From: Melastoma dodecandrum
Lineage: Eukaryota > Streptophyta > Magnoliopsida > Myrtales > Melastomataceae
Length of the DNA: 64,000 bases
Assembly (NCBI GenBank): GCA_029817715.1
Contig: JARUPY010000088.1
Coordinates: 2,480,001-2,544,000, forward strand
Direction: 5' to 3'
Position 1 is the stretch's first letter; every line of letters begins with the position of its first letter. The notes under the pieces were generated by a model. The model was not told the origin of the DNA and ran no database searches. It saw nothing but the letters and a program-made list of their open reading frames with translations. Of this stretch, positions 22,901 to 36,985 are shown piece by piece. A program made the translations under genes and the position numbers.

Positions 22901-25489
22901 CTGAATCGGTTGGGGATTTGCCCTAGGATTGCTCGTAGATTTGTTTATGATTACTCGGAGATTTTCCCCAGGATTGTTCGAAGATCTGTCCCATGATCAT
23001 TTGGAGATTTGCCCCAGGATCGCATGGAGATTTGCCCCGGATTGTTCACGTATTGTCATCGTTGTTGTTTAGCCAACGAAGGCCGTTTCGAAACTTTGGC
23101 TCGAAACTTTTCCACCCTGCCACCCGCGCCTTCGTCATCTACCCAGGATGTTCATGTACCTACAGTACAAGCCGAAGGGCAAAACAAGTAAGCTCATGCA
23201 ACCTGTTCTGCAGAGAAAGTATTAGTTGAGGAACGAATACTCCCTTTCATGTAGATCGTCGTTTTGTTGACAATGAAGGATATTTTGAAGCTTTGGCTCA
23301 AAACTGTTTCAAGGCTTTGGCTCGAAACTTTACCACCCTGCCACCCACGCCTTCGTCAACATGCGACAAGGGCTAAGAATAAGTGAGCTCATGTAACTTA
23401 TTTTTTGCAAGTAGGAAGTATTGATCAAGGAACGAATACTCCCTTTTATGTGTAGTAACATTTAAGAGTATCTGCATTGGGTGCTTGTGGCAGTTTTTCT
23501 CTGTTAATATGGTTGCTTTCTTGAAAGGGCATGCCAAGTCAATTATCCTTGGATGTGCATTGTTGATTGCCCATTGACGTGTGGCTGGGCGGGTAACTGG
23601 CCTCTCATGTTGTGGGCTTGGAATGAGTTCCAGAGATCAGTAGTTGAATTTCTGCTGGATTAATTGCTTAGGTACCGTGGATGAGCTTGATGGGAGTTGC
23701 CACAGTCCGAGTGCGCGTCGTCGTTGAGTAGATTGCATGTTCTTTGATGTAGGGTAAAACTATTATGCAAGCGTTGCCCCAAACGATTCATCTTGGTGGT
23801 TTGAGCATCGGTGGCCCCGCCAGACATGTATTGAGTTGTTGAAAGGTGGGTAACGCAAATAGGAGCTTCTGATGCCGGTCACGCTGTGTATTTGCCGTCT
23901 CTTGAAGAATCTGGTCCATGTTCATGTTTTTTGTCGTGGGGATGCTTTGGATCCGGCGTTCGTCCAGTTCATGTTATCGAAGAAACAATGAGGCTGACTC
24001 TGTACACTTCGAGTAATCGTATTTGGAGGTGGATTGCTTGCAGGTGTTTAGATCTCGCGAGGCCGTTGTGAAGGCCGAGGTTTGCCACTTGTGCTAGAAT
24101 GTATTATTGACATGGAGAAGAAAACCGACGACGGGATGTAAGCTAGAGGATCTGTCTCTTGTGACTCTTCTCAGGAATGTCGATGTCGAGGGTGAGAGTT
24201 GAGAAGTAGATAGAAGGACTGCCCCATCTTGAGGATCGATACTTGGGTTGTATGGTGGCGTCCTTGTCTAGAATGAAGTTTTCGTTGGAGCCGAGGTTGT
24301 GCCAACTGATGATGTAGTGAGATCACTTTTGTTTCTTTGGAGCGGTTGTCGGATCAGTAGGGGCGTGATGTCCCAATGTGTCCGATTGTAGCATGTCCAT
24401 GAACGGCTCTATGGGCTCGTCATTAGCTTTGATGTTGACTGCGGTTGGCTGGTGAGATGTAACCTCCTTGGTGTTTTCATGTTGTGTTGTAGATTCGACT
24501 TTGAACTTTGATAGCCGTTGGGTGATCTTTGGTGTTCATGGTTGGCTTTGTACTTTGGTAGCTGCCGATATCACTTTGGGCTCATGTCGTTCGACGCACG
24601 GCTTTGGATCTTGGTAGCCGTAATGGAAACTTTGGTCTTCATGTTGTTAGATGTTTGACTTTGGGCCTTGGTAGTCATCGATGAATCCTTGACATTCTTG
24701 TGCTTGTAGATTTGTAATATCATGCTTTGTCGCTGATCTCGTTCGGGAAGCCATGATGGAGAATTAAACCTCGAAACAAAAATGTAGAGAAGGATTGTAT
24801 TAGTAACGTGTAACAAAGTGCTCGATGCATGATACATTTGTGATGTTGTATTAATCGCATTCGTCTATGATTGGGAGCATGCATTACATAAATGTTATTT
24901 CAAATGAAATGTAGTAATGCAATAAAACAGGTACTGCAAATGATGTGTTAATCGAAAACTGTAATCAGACATATATTCATGTAGTTGCTTAAATGTATAA
25001 ATGCAATAAGCAGTCATAGTAAGTAGAGAAGGTAGAAATGAATGCCCTTAAAGTTATAAACCAAGCCCAACTGCGAAATAAGCAATGTTAGTTCACAGTT
25101 TATCGCAAACAAGGCATACCTGACACCTGTCCCTGCACACGTAGCAGTCACTTAGTAACAGACAAATGCACGTGTGGTGTCTGGTACATGTAGTGAGCAA
25201 CCAATTCTAGACGCGAAAGAGGTTTCTAAACCTCCCTTGGACTGAGGGAGGCGGGGTCCCGGCCATAAACCATACCGCAAATAGCAGCAGGCTGAGCCTC
25301 TCGGTGACCCCCCTAAAAATCCTAGCCCCGGGTTCGGGCACACCTAGATATGCCTAGGAAAGCAGTAAACAAACACAACCATGAGAGCATACAAAGGGCA
25401 CCGAGCCAAGCAATTACACACGCAAACAAGAACTCCTCTCCACATGTGGATTAAAATGTAAGAGCGTTCGAAAAGAATCCACATGCAGT
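19931..25489 (-). repeat. Internal region of type B element, full copy
   Basis: About 5.6 kb between LTR B2 and LTR B1. No gag or pol motif is visible on either strand, so it is a LARD-type interior. Contents: unassigned sequence at 19931-21580; degenerate ~150-250-bp repeats at 21590-23470 (boxes 'ctcatgtaact', 'gttcatgtacct', 'caccctgccaccc', 'aatactccctttt'); the 22-bp minisatellite at 22843-23043; and subrepeats of 'ctttggtagccgt' type at 24490-24690. The short sense-strand MASRTRS frame starts at 24754. Confidence 0.7.
21590..23470. repeat. Degenerate ~150-250-bp repeats with CATGTA boxes
   Basis: At least eight imperfect units each carry 'gctcatgtaact', 'ttcatgtacct', a 'ttcgaagctttggttcgaaa' box, a 'caccctgccaccc.cgcctt' box and an 'actcccttt.atgtg' box in the same order. 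The same block recurs at 30145-32020 and, shortened, at 14121-14900. Confidence 0.65.
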
Positions 25490-25508
25490 GTCCCCAGCGG
25501 AGTCGCCA
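25490..25508 (-). promoter_or_regulatory. Primer-binding site after LTR B2
   Basis: Identical 19 nt to the site after LTR B1 (sense TGGCGACTCCGCTGGGGAC). Confidence 0.7.
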
Positions 25509-25515
25509 TCCGGGA

Positions 25516-28447
25516 TGTACGCGCGCCTTCCGGCCTAGCACGCGCGGGGCGGTTCGAACGACACGAGGATCCGGGCCCGCTCCCCAAGGCCCAACCGGTC
25601 GACGTCACGACTCGAGCGTCGGACGCTGCGGAAGGGAATTGGGTGATCCCTCCCTGGGTTCCTAACTGGGCCTGCTCGGGCCCTCGCCGACCGTCTCTGT
25701 TTTCCTAAGAGGCGGCGGGCGAAAGGCGGAGCATGATCCGAAGGAGGAACTTTCGGGAGGAATCGGGAGCGGCTCGTGTCGTTAGTTCCTCATCCAAAAT
25801 GGCTCCGTAAAAAATGTTGTTGTTTAACCTATGTAAACTATACGGAGTCGCCACCGACTTTATTTATGAAAGCTGTTTAAGTCGGAAAAAAACAGTTGGT
25901 TCGGGGATTCCTATTTACTAACTCTTACATTCTAACATGCGAAAAAGGGAGGTGGCGTTTGCACCAAAAGATTTGCTTTTGTTTAACGGGCGTTGGACCC
26001 GATCCGGGCATGACTCCGGACTCATGTCAATGTTTTACGGGCGTTGGACCCGATTCAGGCTTTGGACCCGAACTCATGTTTGTTGATAGCAAACAACATG
26101 CGACAATAAACCTATGGGCCTAAGGCATGCGGACAAGTACAGACAATTATTTAAATCAAAGGGGGCGGGGAAGGATGGTGACCGTGGGCCTATACACTTG
26201 GGCCCACGGCCCGTTACAAGTGGATTTTCTATCTTTTTCGGGAGGCCCGCACCTCCCCTTTGTACCTGTGGCCCGCCGGGATGGCATGTCATCTGCTAAG
26301 GCTTATCAGTTGGGCCACTTTGGTGACGTACCTCCACCACGGGTGTCCTCAGAGTCGCTTTGTCGAATCCTCGAAATCGTTTGTAGATTTTTCATATAAT
26401 ATAAAATGGAAATTTGGTTAGAATGTTCAAATAATAAGAGTTGTATAATCACAAAACACAACGAATACGAATTACGCATAGTTCAGAAAGCGATCTATAA
26501 CTTTGACTCGGATTGTCCGATTTAATCAAAATTTAAAGCAAAAGATCCAAAACTTAATGGCGAGTTTGCATGTAAAATTTTATAAAAATCTAACGGTGCA
26601 ATCTCACAAGATCAAGGAACTAAATTGGCTGTCCGGAAAAGCGGAACAGCTTGCACCGACAGCGTTGTTCCTATCATATCATGGTCTTGGAGTGCAAAAG
26701 GACTTCACAGAAAGGTAAGGCAATGAAGAATTCGTCTGTAAAATTCCACATGGATCCAACGGTTGGATCGAAAGATATGCTCGTGCAAAAATTGAAAGTA
26801 ATATAAATAGCTTGTCCAGTTTGGCTGACCTGAGCCGTTAGAACAAAAATTGATATCTTTTCATCCATATGGTGAAAAAATGTGTATGAAATGTCAAAAT
26901 CAACATAATTAAGTGAAGAACATACTTACAAAATTTAAGCACACTCCAACTGTTTGATCCGTGGGTATTGTGCAAAGAGTGAAGTAGCGACGCTCGGCAG
27001 ACCTCACTTGGTGTACAGTCTGTTCACAAGGTCGTATCTTGTCATTACAGAAACTTCAACGGTTAGTTAATATATGAAAATAATTATATTGAAGTCTAGT
27101 TTCTGGTCAAAATTGAACAAGATCCAACGGTTAGATCTCCAACAATGTCCCCGGAAGTAACAATGCGACAGACTGCTCTGTCGCGACCAGCGAAGGTGGT
27201 GCTAGTTTCGGGGGGCATATCTTGGGCATCGATTAGCCAAAAATTAAAATAAAAATATTCCCAAGATCATCACTCATTGTAGATCATTTGACCTTTTGGG
27301 TTCGAGGTTCGAAAATGTCCGTAACCTCTTTGAAAAAAAGTGTCTTTTGAGGCGTTGCCGCTGAAAACAATCAAAATAGAAGGCCGGGAGATGTCCCGAC
27401 ACTTTCATGCCACAAATGAATGCAAAATCGACTCCAAAGCTACCGTGAAAGCTTTGAGGTCTAAAAAACATATGAAAATACATTTCGAGAGGAGTTTAAA
27501 TGATTACGACCTGTTTACGTTGTGGTTAAGTGTCGACGGGAGATGGCACGCCGGCTGTCCTTTGTCCTTTGGCTGTTACGACCTTGTCTGAAGGCTCGTT
27601 CCTCACCCCATAGTGTGTGTGGTAGGCCAAAAAAGAAAAGGAACGACAGAGTCAGCATATCAAACATGGTAGAAGCATGATTGAATTAGCAAAGTGAGAT
27701 GAGATCTCACCGAGGGGTTACCTCGCCTCGGGGTGGCCCGAGGAGGATGAACGACGTCGGGAGGGCTTTGGCTCGTCAGGAGGCTTTGGGTCGTCAGCAC
27801 TGGAGAAGGGGAGTCCTTGGCTCTAGTTTCTGTATGTACGTCGGGAGGAGTTGGCTTCCGGCGTTGATGTGTATGGAGGAGGAGTTGGCCTCCGATTCCC
27901 AGTGAAGCCTCTAGTTCCCCAGAGGAGAGGACGAACGTCTGGGAGGAGGGACGTCTCCAGCGATTCTCTGATTGTCTCAAGGTCTGATTTTTCTTCTCTG
28001 ATAAAAATCGTCTGAACAATCTCGAGGGATCCTGTCTTTTAGGAGGGAGGCTTTGACAGGAGAGGATTCCAGAGATTTTTTTTTTACGTGTGATAGTCTC
28101 TGATTGTCTGAAAGGGAATCGTGAGAATAAAAATGAAATAAATGAAAAGGATAGAAATTATTCTCTGATTGATTGTTTTTTTCCTTTTGATCAAAAGGTG
28201 ATAGGAATATCAGAAGGGTTAGAGGAATAGTGTCTAGGTTCATCGTCTGATAAGACAAGGAAGGTAAGATATTTTTTTTAATAGGGAATGTAATATATTT
28301 TGGGGAGTGATGGAGGGGATTGAACGTGATTAATATACGATGCAAAAATCTTGAATGTTTTAAATGTGATTAGGAGATAGTTGGTGATTAGATTTTGTTT
28401 GAAAATCTTAAAAGATAAATATTTGTGGGAAAATTTGGGGTATTACA
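25516..28447 (-). repeat. LTR type B, copy 2 (shared by two units)
   Basis: 2,932 bp with the same ends as LTR B1. It has a PBS on its left and a polypurine tract on its right, so it serves both as 3' LTR of the unit on its right and as 5' LTR of the unit on its left. The offset to LTR B1 is 8,553 bp. Confidence 0.85.
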
Positions 28448-28486
28448 GTTGCCCCTCTTTGCGAGGAAATTTTGAGAAGATTTTCT
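28448..28486 (-). promoter_or_regulatory. Polypurine tract and hairpin, type B (unit 2)
   Basis: Same purine run and same 9-bp stem (CTTTGCGAG/CTCGCAAAG) as at 19893-19930. Confidence 0.65.
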
Positions 28487-31400
28487 CGCAAAGACTTCAT
28501 TAATACCCCAAATTGTGGATTTAGGATATTCTTGATAGACCTGTACTTTGGGATCTAATCAAGAAAACTGTTAGTAATAAATGAGACCCCGTGAAATACG
28601 GGGGGTATTGAAATATGTGTGATCACAACACTCATGCATGTCATGATTTATTTTGATGATGCTTATTAGGATCACTTCTGAGCGAGAACAGAGAAGAGCT
28701 TCTGACTTTTATCTCGGCTCACTCTTACTTCTGAAACGTGTCACGATGGGATTTTAGAATTCCTTTGACTTGGATGCTCATGTACCTGTCGAAGGAGTCT
28801 TTGTATGGTTATAATGTGGGTTTGGCATAAGGCCTTTTGGTTGAGGTTCTAAATTCTTTGTTTTAGGAAACGAATCTATGGACCTCATCGGGAGCTGTTA
28901 GACCACAAAAGTTTCACCGTCCAAGCGAATTCTCCACCTTCCAGGCGGCATGCCAGCTGAAACGCTCAGTTGGGGATTGATGAAGATTTCACTGGTGACA
29001 TTTGATGATCCACTTTGAGGATGCTTTTCTCCTTGATTTGTTGGAGAAAGACACGTTTGCTCTTGCGACCGTCTATGTCGGCCATGATACTTTATTTTTG
29101 TTATTTTGATTATGCGCTTTGCTTTTTTAAAGACTTTGGTCTTTGCGCTGACTCTGCTTTTTCTTTACTAAACTATAGGGATTTGCGCCATTTTCTTTCT
29201 CTCATTGATTTCCTGGGAGATGCTTTGGACTCCTTATGAAATTGTTTGAAGATGCTCTGTCCTTGGGAGCGACTCGACTGGAGTGCACGTCCGATGATGG
29301 TGCCTCTTCACTTGAACCTTAAGGAAGTGTCGCCTCTATGGTCCATTGCTCCCGGTTTCTGACTACACGAGCTCCATTTACCTCAGTGTGAGGCGGTCCT
29401 TAGACTAAGTGGGACTAGTGTGTGTAGAAACTTCGACTTTGGCTCAGAAGGGCTAGCAATGATCATGTACGTGTTTGGGATAGAGAATAAATGCTCGATC
29501 TCATCCCGGTCTGAGCATCTTTCGTCAAAGAATTCTTTGTTCGCCCGGACTTTACATGTGAACCCTCATAGTGTTTGCACTTAGCACTCTGGGGTAGGTG
29601 TTTAGGAATGGGTTTGCCTTCTCTATTCTCGCCCAGAAGCATTGCTATTGTTAATATCTTTTGAAATTAGATGCAAATGGGCATACGAATGCTTAATAAA
29701 TGATTAGGTTAAGATACGCAAACCTGTTTGGAGACATTGCAAGTTTCACGGGGAAAGTGTTTGCACTTTCCTGGCCCAGTTATGTTCTTTGAGATTAGAA
29801 TCGAACGGCTTCCATCCAACCACCCACGCCGTTGCCTAGGAGTTTGTACCGCACTGTGTGGATGCCCATGTGCCTACACAGTTGATAACGGACAGAGACG
29901 AAGTTAGCTCATGTACTTCGACTCTCGTTTAGGGAGATAATAATGAAATAAAGTATCCGCTGGGGAGATGAGATGGATATGTCCGTCTCGATGATAGTTC
30001 TGGAAAAATATGCTTGTATCCTTGTTGAGGAATGCGACGTATGTAATCAACTCCAGCTTGAATGAAGGCAGGACTCCAGCTGGGGAAATGAAGATATGAC
30101 TCCATCTGGGGAATTATGAAAAATTTTGTTAGAGAGCAGTGTAGATGATACTCCCTTTTGGTATGGTCATTTTCGGTGATGACAAAGGCAATTTCGAAGC
30201 TTTGGTTCGAAATTTTCCACCCAACCGCCCGCGCCTTTGTTCGTAATGCAGGATGTTCATGTACCTACACTCGCCAAAGGGCGGACAACAAGTAAGCTCA
30301 TGTAACTTTTTTTTGTTAAAGTAAGAATGAAGTTTGCTCATTAACTTTATTTATATGAAAAGTGAAGTAGAGCCTTGATACTTCCCTTTTGTGTGTTTCG
30401 TCATTGCATCTCCGTCCGATGGAATCAAAGGATTGACGAAGATTACTCATGCCTGATGTCTATTGTGTAAGGAAGCTCATGTACCTATCAAATAGGTGGT
30501 GAGAAACAAGTAAGTTCATGTGACTTGTTTCTGTTAGAGTAAGAATGAAGTTTGCTCATGTAACTTCATTTGTAAGAAAAGTGAAGAAGAGTTTTGGTAC
30601 TTCCCTTTTACATGGTTTCGTCATTGCGTCTTCGTCCGATGGAATCGAAGGTTTGACGAAATGGGTACTCTGGTTTTGTATCCTTTGTGTAATTTCGTCA
30701 GTGCATCTTCGTCCGTAGAAATCGAAGGATTGACGAAATTGCGACAAGATTTTGGCTTGAAGCTTTGCCACCCTGCCACCCTCGCCTTTGTCATAGGAGT
30801 TGTGTACCATTCGTGTGAGGAGCTCTTGTACCTGCCCACGAGACAAATGACGTAAATGAAATCGGCTTATGTAATTTCATTTAGCTTGATAAAGAGAGTA
30901 ATGACGGAGTGATTCTCCCATTTCATGTGTATTGTCGATGTTCATTGTCCCAGTTCTTTGGGGATGTAAAGAAGTTTGTTGATGAAGGTTGTGTTCTGAA
31001 GTTCTGGTTTGAAGCTTTATTGTTTGTCTTCATTGTCTTCCTAGGGCGCTCATGTAGCCCTTTCATGTAATTTGTTGTCTTGTTGATGACATGTTGTTTT
31101 GAAGCTTTGGTTTTTTATTGTCTGCCTAGGGCACACATGTATCTCTTTCACGTAATTTGTGGTGTTGTTGATGACATGTTGCTCCGAAGCTTTGGTTCGA
31201 AATTTATTGATTGTCTTGTGGTTCGTCTAGGATTTCATGTACTTTCTGAGATAAGCATGGAGGGCGCAACAAATAAGCTCATGTAACTCGTTTTGCGAAG
31301 AAAGTATTAGTTAAGGAACGAATACTCCCTTTCATGTGATTCGTTGGTTTGTCAATGGGGAATTAACCAAGATTGCACTGTCTTGTCTCAGGGTAGCTTG

Positions 31401-34047
31401 GAGGTATGCCCCAGAATCGCTTGGAGATATGTCCATGATCGGTCGGGGATTTGCCCCTGGATCGGTCGGGGATTTGCCCTAGGATTGCTCGTAGATTTGT
31501 TTATGATTACTCGGAGATTTTCCCCAGGATTGTTCGAAGATCTGTCCCATGATCGCTTGGAGATTTTCCCCAGGATCACATGAAGATTTGCCCCGGATTG
31601 TTCTCGTGTTGTTATCGTCGTTGTTTTGTCAACGAAGGCTGTTTTGAAACTTTGGCTCGAAACTTTTCCACCCTGCCACCCTCGCCTTCGTCGTCTACCT
31701 AGGATGTTCATGTACCTATGAGACAAGCCGAAGGGCAAAACAAGTAAGCTCATGTAACCTGTTCTGCAGAGAAAGTATTAGTTGAGGAACGAAAACTCCC
31801 TTTCATGTAAATCGTCGTTTTGTTGACAATGAAGGATATTTTGAAGCTTTGGCTCAAAACTGTTTCAAGGCTTTGGCTCGAAACTTTACCACCCTGCCAC
31901 CCACGCCTTCGTCAACATGCGACAAGGGCTAAGAATAAGTGAGCTCATGTAACTTATTTTTTGCAAGTAGGAAGTATTGATCAAGGAACGAATACTCCCT
32001 TTTATGTGTAGTAACATTTAAGAGTATCTGCGTTGGGTGCTTGTGGCAGTTTTTCTCTGTTAATATGGTTGCTTTCTTGAAAGGGCATGCCAAGTCAATT
32101 ATCCTTGGATGTGCATTGTTGATTGCCCATTGACGTGTGGCTGGGCGGGTAACTGGCCTCTCATGTTGTGGGCTTGGAATGAGTTCCAGAGATCAGTAGT
32201 TGAATTTCTGCTGGATTAATTGCTTAGGTACCGTGGATGAGCTTGATGGGAGTTGCCACAGTCCGAGTGCGCGTCGTCGTTGAGTAGATTGCATGTTCTT
32301 TGATGTAGGGTAAAACTATTATGCAAGCGTTGCCCCAAACGATTCATCTTGGTGGTTTGAGCATCGGTGGCCCCGCCAGACATGTATTGAGTTGTTGAAA
32401 GGTGGGTAACGCAAATAGGAGCTTCTGATGCCGGTCACGCTGTGTATTTGCCGTCTCTTGAAGAATCTGGTCCATGTTCATGTTTTTTGTCGTGGGGATG
32501 CTTTGGATCCGGCGTTCGTCCAGTTCATGTTATCGAAGAAACAATGAGGCTGACTCTGTACACTTCGAGTAATCGTATTTGGAGGTGGATTGCTTGCAGG
32601 TGTTTAGATCTCGCGAGGCCGTTATGAAGGCTGAGGTTAGCCCCTTGTGCTAGAATGAATTATTGGCATGGTGAAGAAAGCCGACGACGAGATGTAAGCT
32701 AGAGGATCTGTCTCTTGTGACTCTTCTCAGGATTGTCGATGTCGAGGGTGAGAGTTTGAGGAGTAGATTGAAGGACTGCCCCATCTTGAGGATCGATACT
32801 TGGGTTGTATGGTGGCGTCCTTGTCTAGAATGAAGTTTTCGTTGGAGCCGAGGTTGTGCCAACTGATGATGTAGTGAGATCACTTTTGTTTCTTTGGAGC
32901 GGTTGTCGGATCAGTAGGGGCGTGATGTCCCAATGTGTCCGATTGTAGCATGTCCATGAACGGCTCTATGGGCTCGTCATTAGCTTTGATGTTGACTGCG
33001 GTTGGCTGGTGAGATGTAACCTCCTTGGTGTTTTCATGTTGTGTTGTAGATTCGACTTTGAACTTTGATAGCCGTTGGGTGATCTTTGGTGTTCATGGTT
33101 GGCTTTGTACTTTGGTAGCTGCCGATATCACTTTGGGCTCATGTCGTTCGACGCACGGCTTTGGATCTTGGTAGCCGTAATGGAAACTTTGGTCTTCATG
33201 TTGTTAGATGTTTGACTTTGGGCCTTGGTAGTCATCGATGAATCCTTGACATTCTTGTGCTTGTAGATTTGTAATATCATGCTTTGTCGCTGATCTCGTT
33301 CGGGAAGCCATGATGGAGAATTAAACCTCGAAACAAAAATGTAGAGAAGGATTGTATTAGTAACGTGTAACAAAGTGCTCGATGCATGATATGTTTGTGA
33401 TGTTGTATTAATCGCATTCGTCTATGATTGGGAGCATGCATTACATAAATGTTATTTCAAATGAAATGTAGTAATGCAATGAAACAGGTACTGCAAATGA
33501 TGTGTTAATTGAAAACTGTAATCACACATATATTCATGTAATTGCTTAAATGTATAAATGCAATAAGCAGTCATAGTAAGTAGAGAAGGTAGAAATGAAT
33601 GCCCTTAAAGTTATAAACCAAGCCCAGCTGCCAAATAAGCAATGTTAGTTCACAGTTTATCGCAAACAAGGCATACCTGACACCTGTCCCTGCACACGTA
33701 GCAGTCACTTAGTAACAGACAAATGCACGTGTGGTGTCTGGTACATGTAGTGAGCAACCAATTCTAGACTCGGAAGGGGTTTCTAAGACCTCCCTTGGAC
33801 TGAGGGAGGCGGGGCCCCGGCCACAAACCATACCGCAAAGAGCAGTAGGGCTGGCCTCTCGATGACCCCCCTAAAAATCCTAGCCCCGGGTTCGGGCACA
33901 CCTAGATATGCCTAGGAAAGCAGTAAACAAACACAACCATGAGAGCATTCAAAGGGCACCGAGCCAAGCAATGACACACGCAAACACGAACTCCTCTCCA
34001 CATGTGGATTAAAATGTAAGAGCGCTCGAAAAGAATCCACATGCAGT
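28487..34047 (-). repeat. Internal region of type B element, second full copy
   Basis: Matches 19931-25489 with scattered substitutions and few indels, including the degenerate repeats (30145-32020) and the minisatellite (31396-31600). No coding domains are recognised. The copies are not identical, so this is not a simple read-duplication artefact. Confidence 0.7.
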
Positions 34048-34066
34048 GTCCCCAGCGGCGTCGCCA
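34048..34066 (-). promoter_or_regulatory. Primer-binding site after LTR B3, with a mismatch
   Basis: Plus strand GTCCCCAGCGGCGTCGCCA: one A-to-C change relative to the sites at 16937 and 25490. It would weaken pairing with the primer tRNA by one base. Confidence 0.65.
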
Positions 34067-34072
34067 TCCGGG

Positions 34073-36985
34073 ATGTACGCGCGCCTTTCGGCCTAGCACG
34101 CGCGTGGCGGTTCGAACGACACGGGGATCCGGGTCTGCTCCCCAAGGCCCAACCGGTCGACGTCACGACTCGAGCGTCGGACGCTGCGGAAGGGAATTGG
34201 GTGATCCCTCCCTAGGTTCCTAACTGGGCCTGCTCGGGCCCTCGCCGACCGTCTCTGTTTTCCTAAGAGGCGGCGGGCGAAAGGCGGAGCATGATCCGAA
34301 GGAGGAACTTTCGGGAGGAATCGGGAGCGGCTCGTGTCGCCGTTACCCATCCAAAATGGCTCCGTAAAAAATGTTGTTGTTGTTTAACCTAGGTAAACTA
34401 AACGGAGTCGCCACCGACTTTATTTATAAAAGATGTTTAAGTCGGAAAAAAACAGTTGGTTCGGGGATTCCTATTTACTAACTCTTACATTCTAACATGC
34501 GAAAAAGGGAGGTGGCGTTTGCACCAAAAGATTTGCTTTTGTTTAACGGGCGTTGGACCCGATCCGAGCATGACTCCGGACTCATGTCAATGTTTTACGG
34601 GCGTTGGACCCGATTCAGGCTTTGGACCCGAACTCATGTTTGTTGATAGCAAACAACATGCGACAATAAACCTATGGGCCTAAGGCATGCGGACAAGCAC
34701 AGACAATTATTTAGATCAAAGGGGGCGGGGAAGGATGGTGACCGTGGGCCTATGCACTTGGGCCCACGGCCCGTTACAAGTGGATTTTCTATCTTTTTCG
34801 GGAGGCCCGCACCTCCCCTTTGTACCTGTAGCCCGCCGGGATGGCATGTCATCGGCTAAGGCTTATCAGTTGGGCCACTTTGGTGACGTACCTCCACCAC
34901 GGGTCCTCAGAGTCGCTTTGTCGAATCCTCGAAATCGTTTGTTGATTTTTCATGTAATATAAAATGGAAATTTGGTTAGAATGTTCAAATAATAAGAGTT
35001 GTATAATCACAAAACACAACGAATACGAATTACGCATAGTTCAGAAAGCGATCTATAACTTTGACTCGGATTGTCCGATTTAATCAAAATTTAAACCAAA
35101 AGATCCAAAACTTAATGGCGAGTTTGCATGTAAAATTTTATAAAAATCTAACGGTGCAATCTCACAAGATCAAGGAACTAATTTGGCTATCCGGAAAAGC
35201 AGAACAGCTTGCACCGACAGCGTTGTTCCTATCATATCATGGTCCTCGAATGTCCGATTGGAGTGAAAAAGGACCTCACAGAAAGGTAAGGCAATGAAGA
35301 ATTCGTGTGTAAAATTCCACATGGATCCAACGGTTGGATCGAAAGATATGCTCGTGCAAAAATTGAAAGTAATATAAATAGCTTGTCCAGTTTGGCTGAC
35401 CTGAGCCGTTAGAACAAAAATTGATATCTTTTCATCCACATTATGAAAAAATGTGTATGAAATGTCAAAATCAACATGCTTAAGTGAAGAACATACTTAC
35501 AAAATTTAAGCACACTCCAACTGTTTGATCCGTGGGTATTGTGCAAAGAGTGAAGTAGCGACGCTCGGCAGACCTCACTTGGTGTACAGTCTGTTCACAA
35601 GGTCGTATCTTGTCATTACAGAAACTTCAACGGTTAGTTAATATATGAAAATAATTATATTGAAGTCTAGTTTCTGGTCAAAAAGTATGTCCCCGGAAGT
35701 AACAATGCGACAGACTGCTCTGTCGCGACCAGCGAAGGTGGTGCTAGTTTCGGGGGGCATATCTTGGGCATCGATTAGCCAAAAATTAAAATAAAAATAT
35801 TCCCAAGATCATCACTCATTGTAGATCATTTGACCTTTTGGGTTCGAGGTTCGAAAATGTCCGTAACCTCTTTGAAAAAAAGTGTCTTTTGAGGCGTTGC
35901 CGCTGAAAACAATCAAAATAGAAGGCCGGGAGATGTCCCGACACTTTCATGCCACAAATGAATGCAAAATCGACTCCAAAGCTACCGTGAAAGCTTTGAG
36001 GTCTAAAAAACATATGAAAATACATTTCGAGAGGAGTTTAAATGATTACGACCTGTTTACGTTGTGGTCAAGTGTCGACGGGAGATGGTACGCCTGCTGT
36101 CCTTTGTCCTTTGGCTGTTACGACTTTGTCTGATGGCTCGTTCATCACCCCATGGTGTGTGTGGTAGGCCAAAAAAGAAAAGGAACGACATAGTCAGCAT
36201 ATCGAACATGGTAGAAGCATGCTGGAATTAGCAAAGTGAGAGGAAGTCTCACCGAGGGGGTTACCTCGCCTCGGGGTGGCCCGAGGAGGATGAACGACGT
36301 CGGGAGGGCTTTGGCTCGTCAGGAGGCTTTGGGTCGTCAGCACTGGAGAAGGGGAGTCCTTGGCTCTAGTTTCTGTATGTACGTCGGGAGGAGTTGGCTT
36401 CCGGCATTGATGTGTATGGAGGAGGAGTTGGCCTCCGATTCCCTGTGAAGCCTCTAGTTCCCCAGAGGAGAGGACGAACGTCTGGGAGGAGGGACGTCTC
36501 CAGCGATTCTCTGATTGTCTAAAGGTCTGATTTTTCTTCTCTGATAAAAATCGTCTGAACAATCTTGAGGGATCCTGTCTTTTAGGAGGGAGGCTTTGAC
36601 AGGAGAGGATTCCAGAGATTTTTTTTACGTGTGATAGTCTCTGATTGTCTGAAAGGGAATCGTGAGAATAAAAATGAAATAAATGAAAAGGATAGAAATT
36701 ATTCTCTGATTGATTGTTTTTTCTTTTGATCAAAAGGTGATAGGAATATCAGAAGGGTTAGAGGAATAGTGTCTAGGTTCATCGTCTGATAAGACAAGGA
36801 AGGTAAGATATTTTTTTAATAGGGAATGTAATATATTTTGGGGAGTGATGGAGGGGATTGAACGTGATTAATATACGATGCAGAAATCTCAAATGATTTA
36901 AATGTGATTAAGAGATGGTCGATGATTAGATTTTGTTTGAAAATCTCAAATGATAAATATTTATGGGAAAATTTGAGGTATTACA
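34073..36985 (-). repeat. LTR type B, copy 3 (outer 5' LTR of the array)
   Basis: 2,913 bp with the same left end (TGTACGCGCG). Its right end is ...GAGGTATTACA, followed directly by 'ccaagttgtggcgactg' rather than a polypurine tract. It is more diverged than copies 1 and 2 and lacks short stretches near 35690. The flank to the right is type A interior sequence, so this is the true outer boundary of the B array. Confidence 0.8.
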
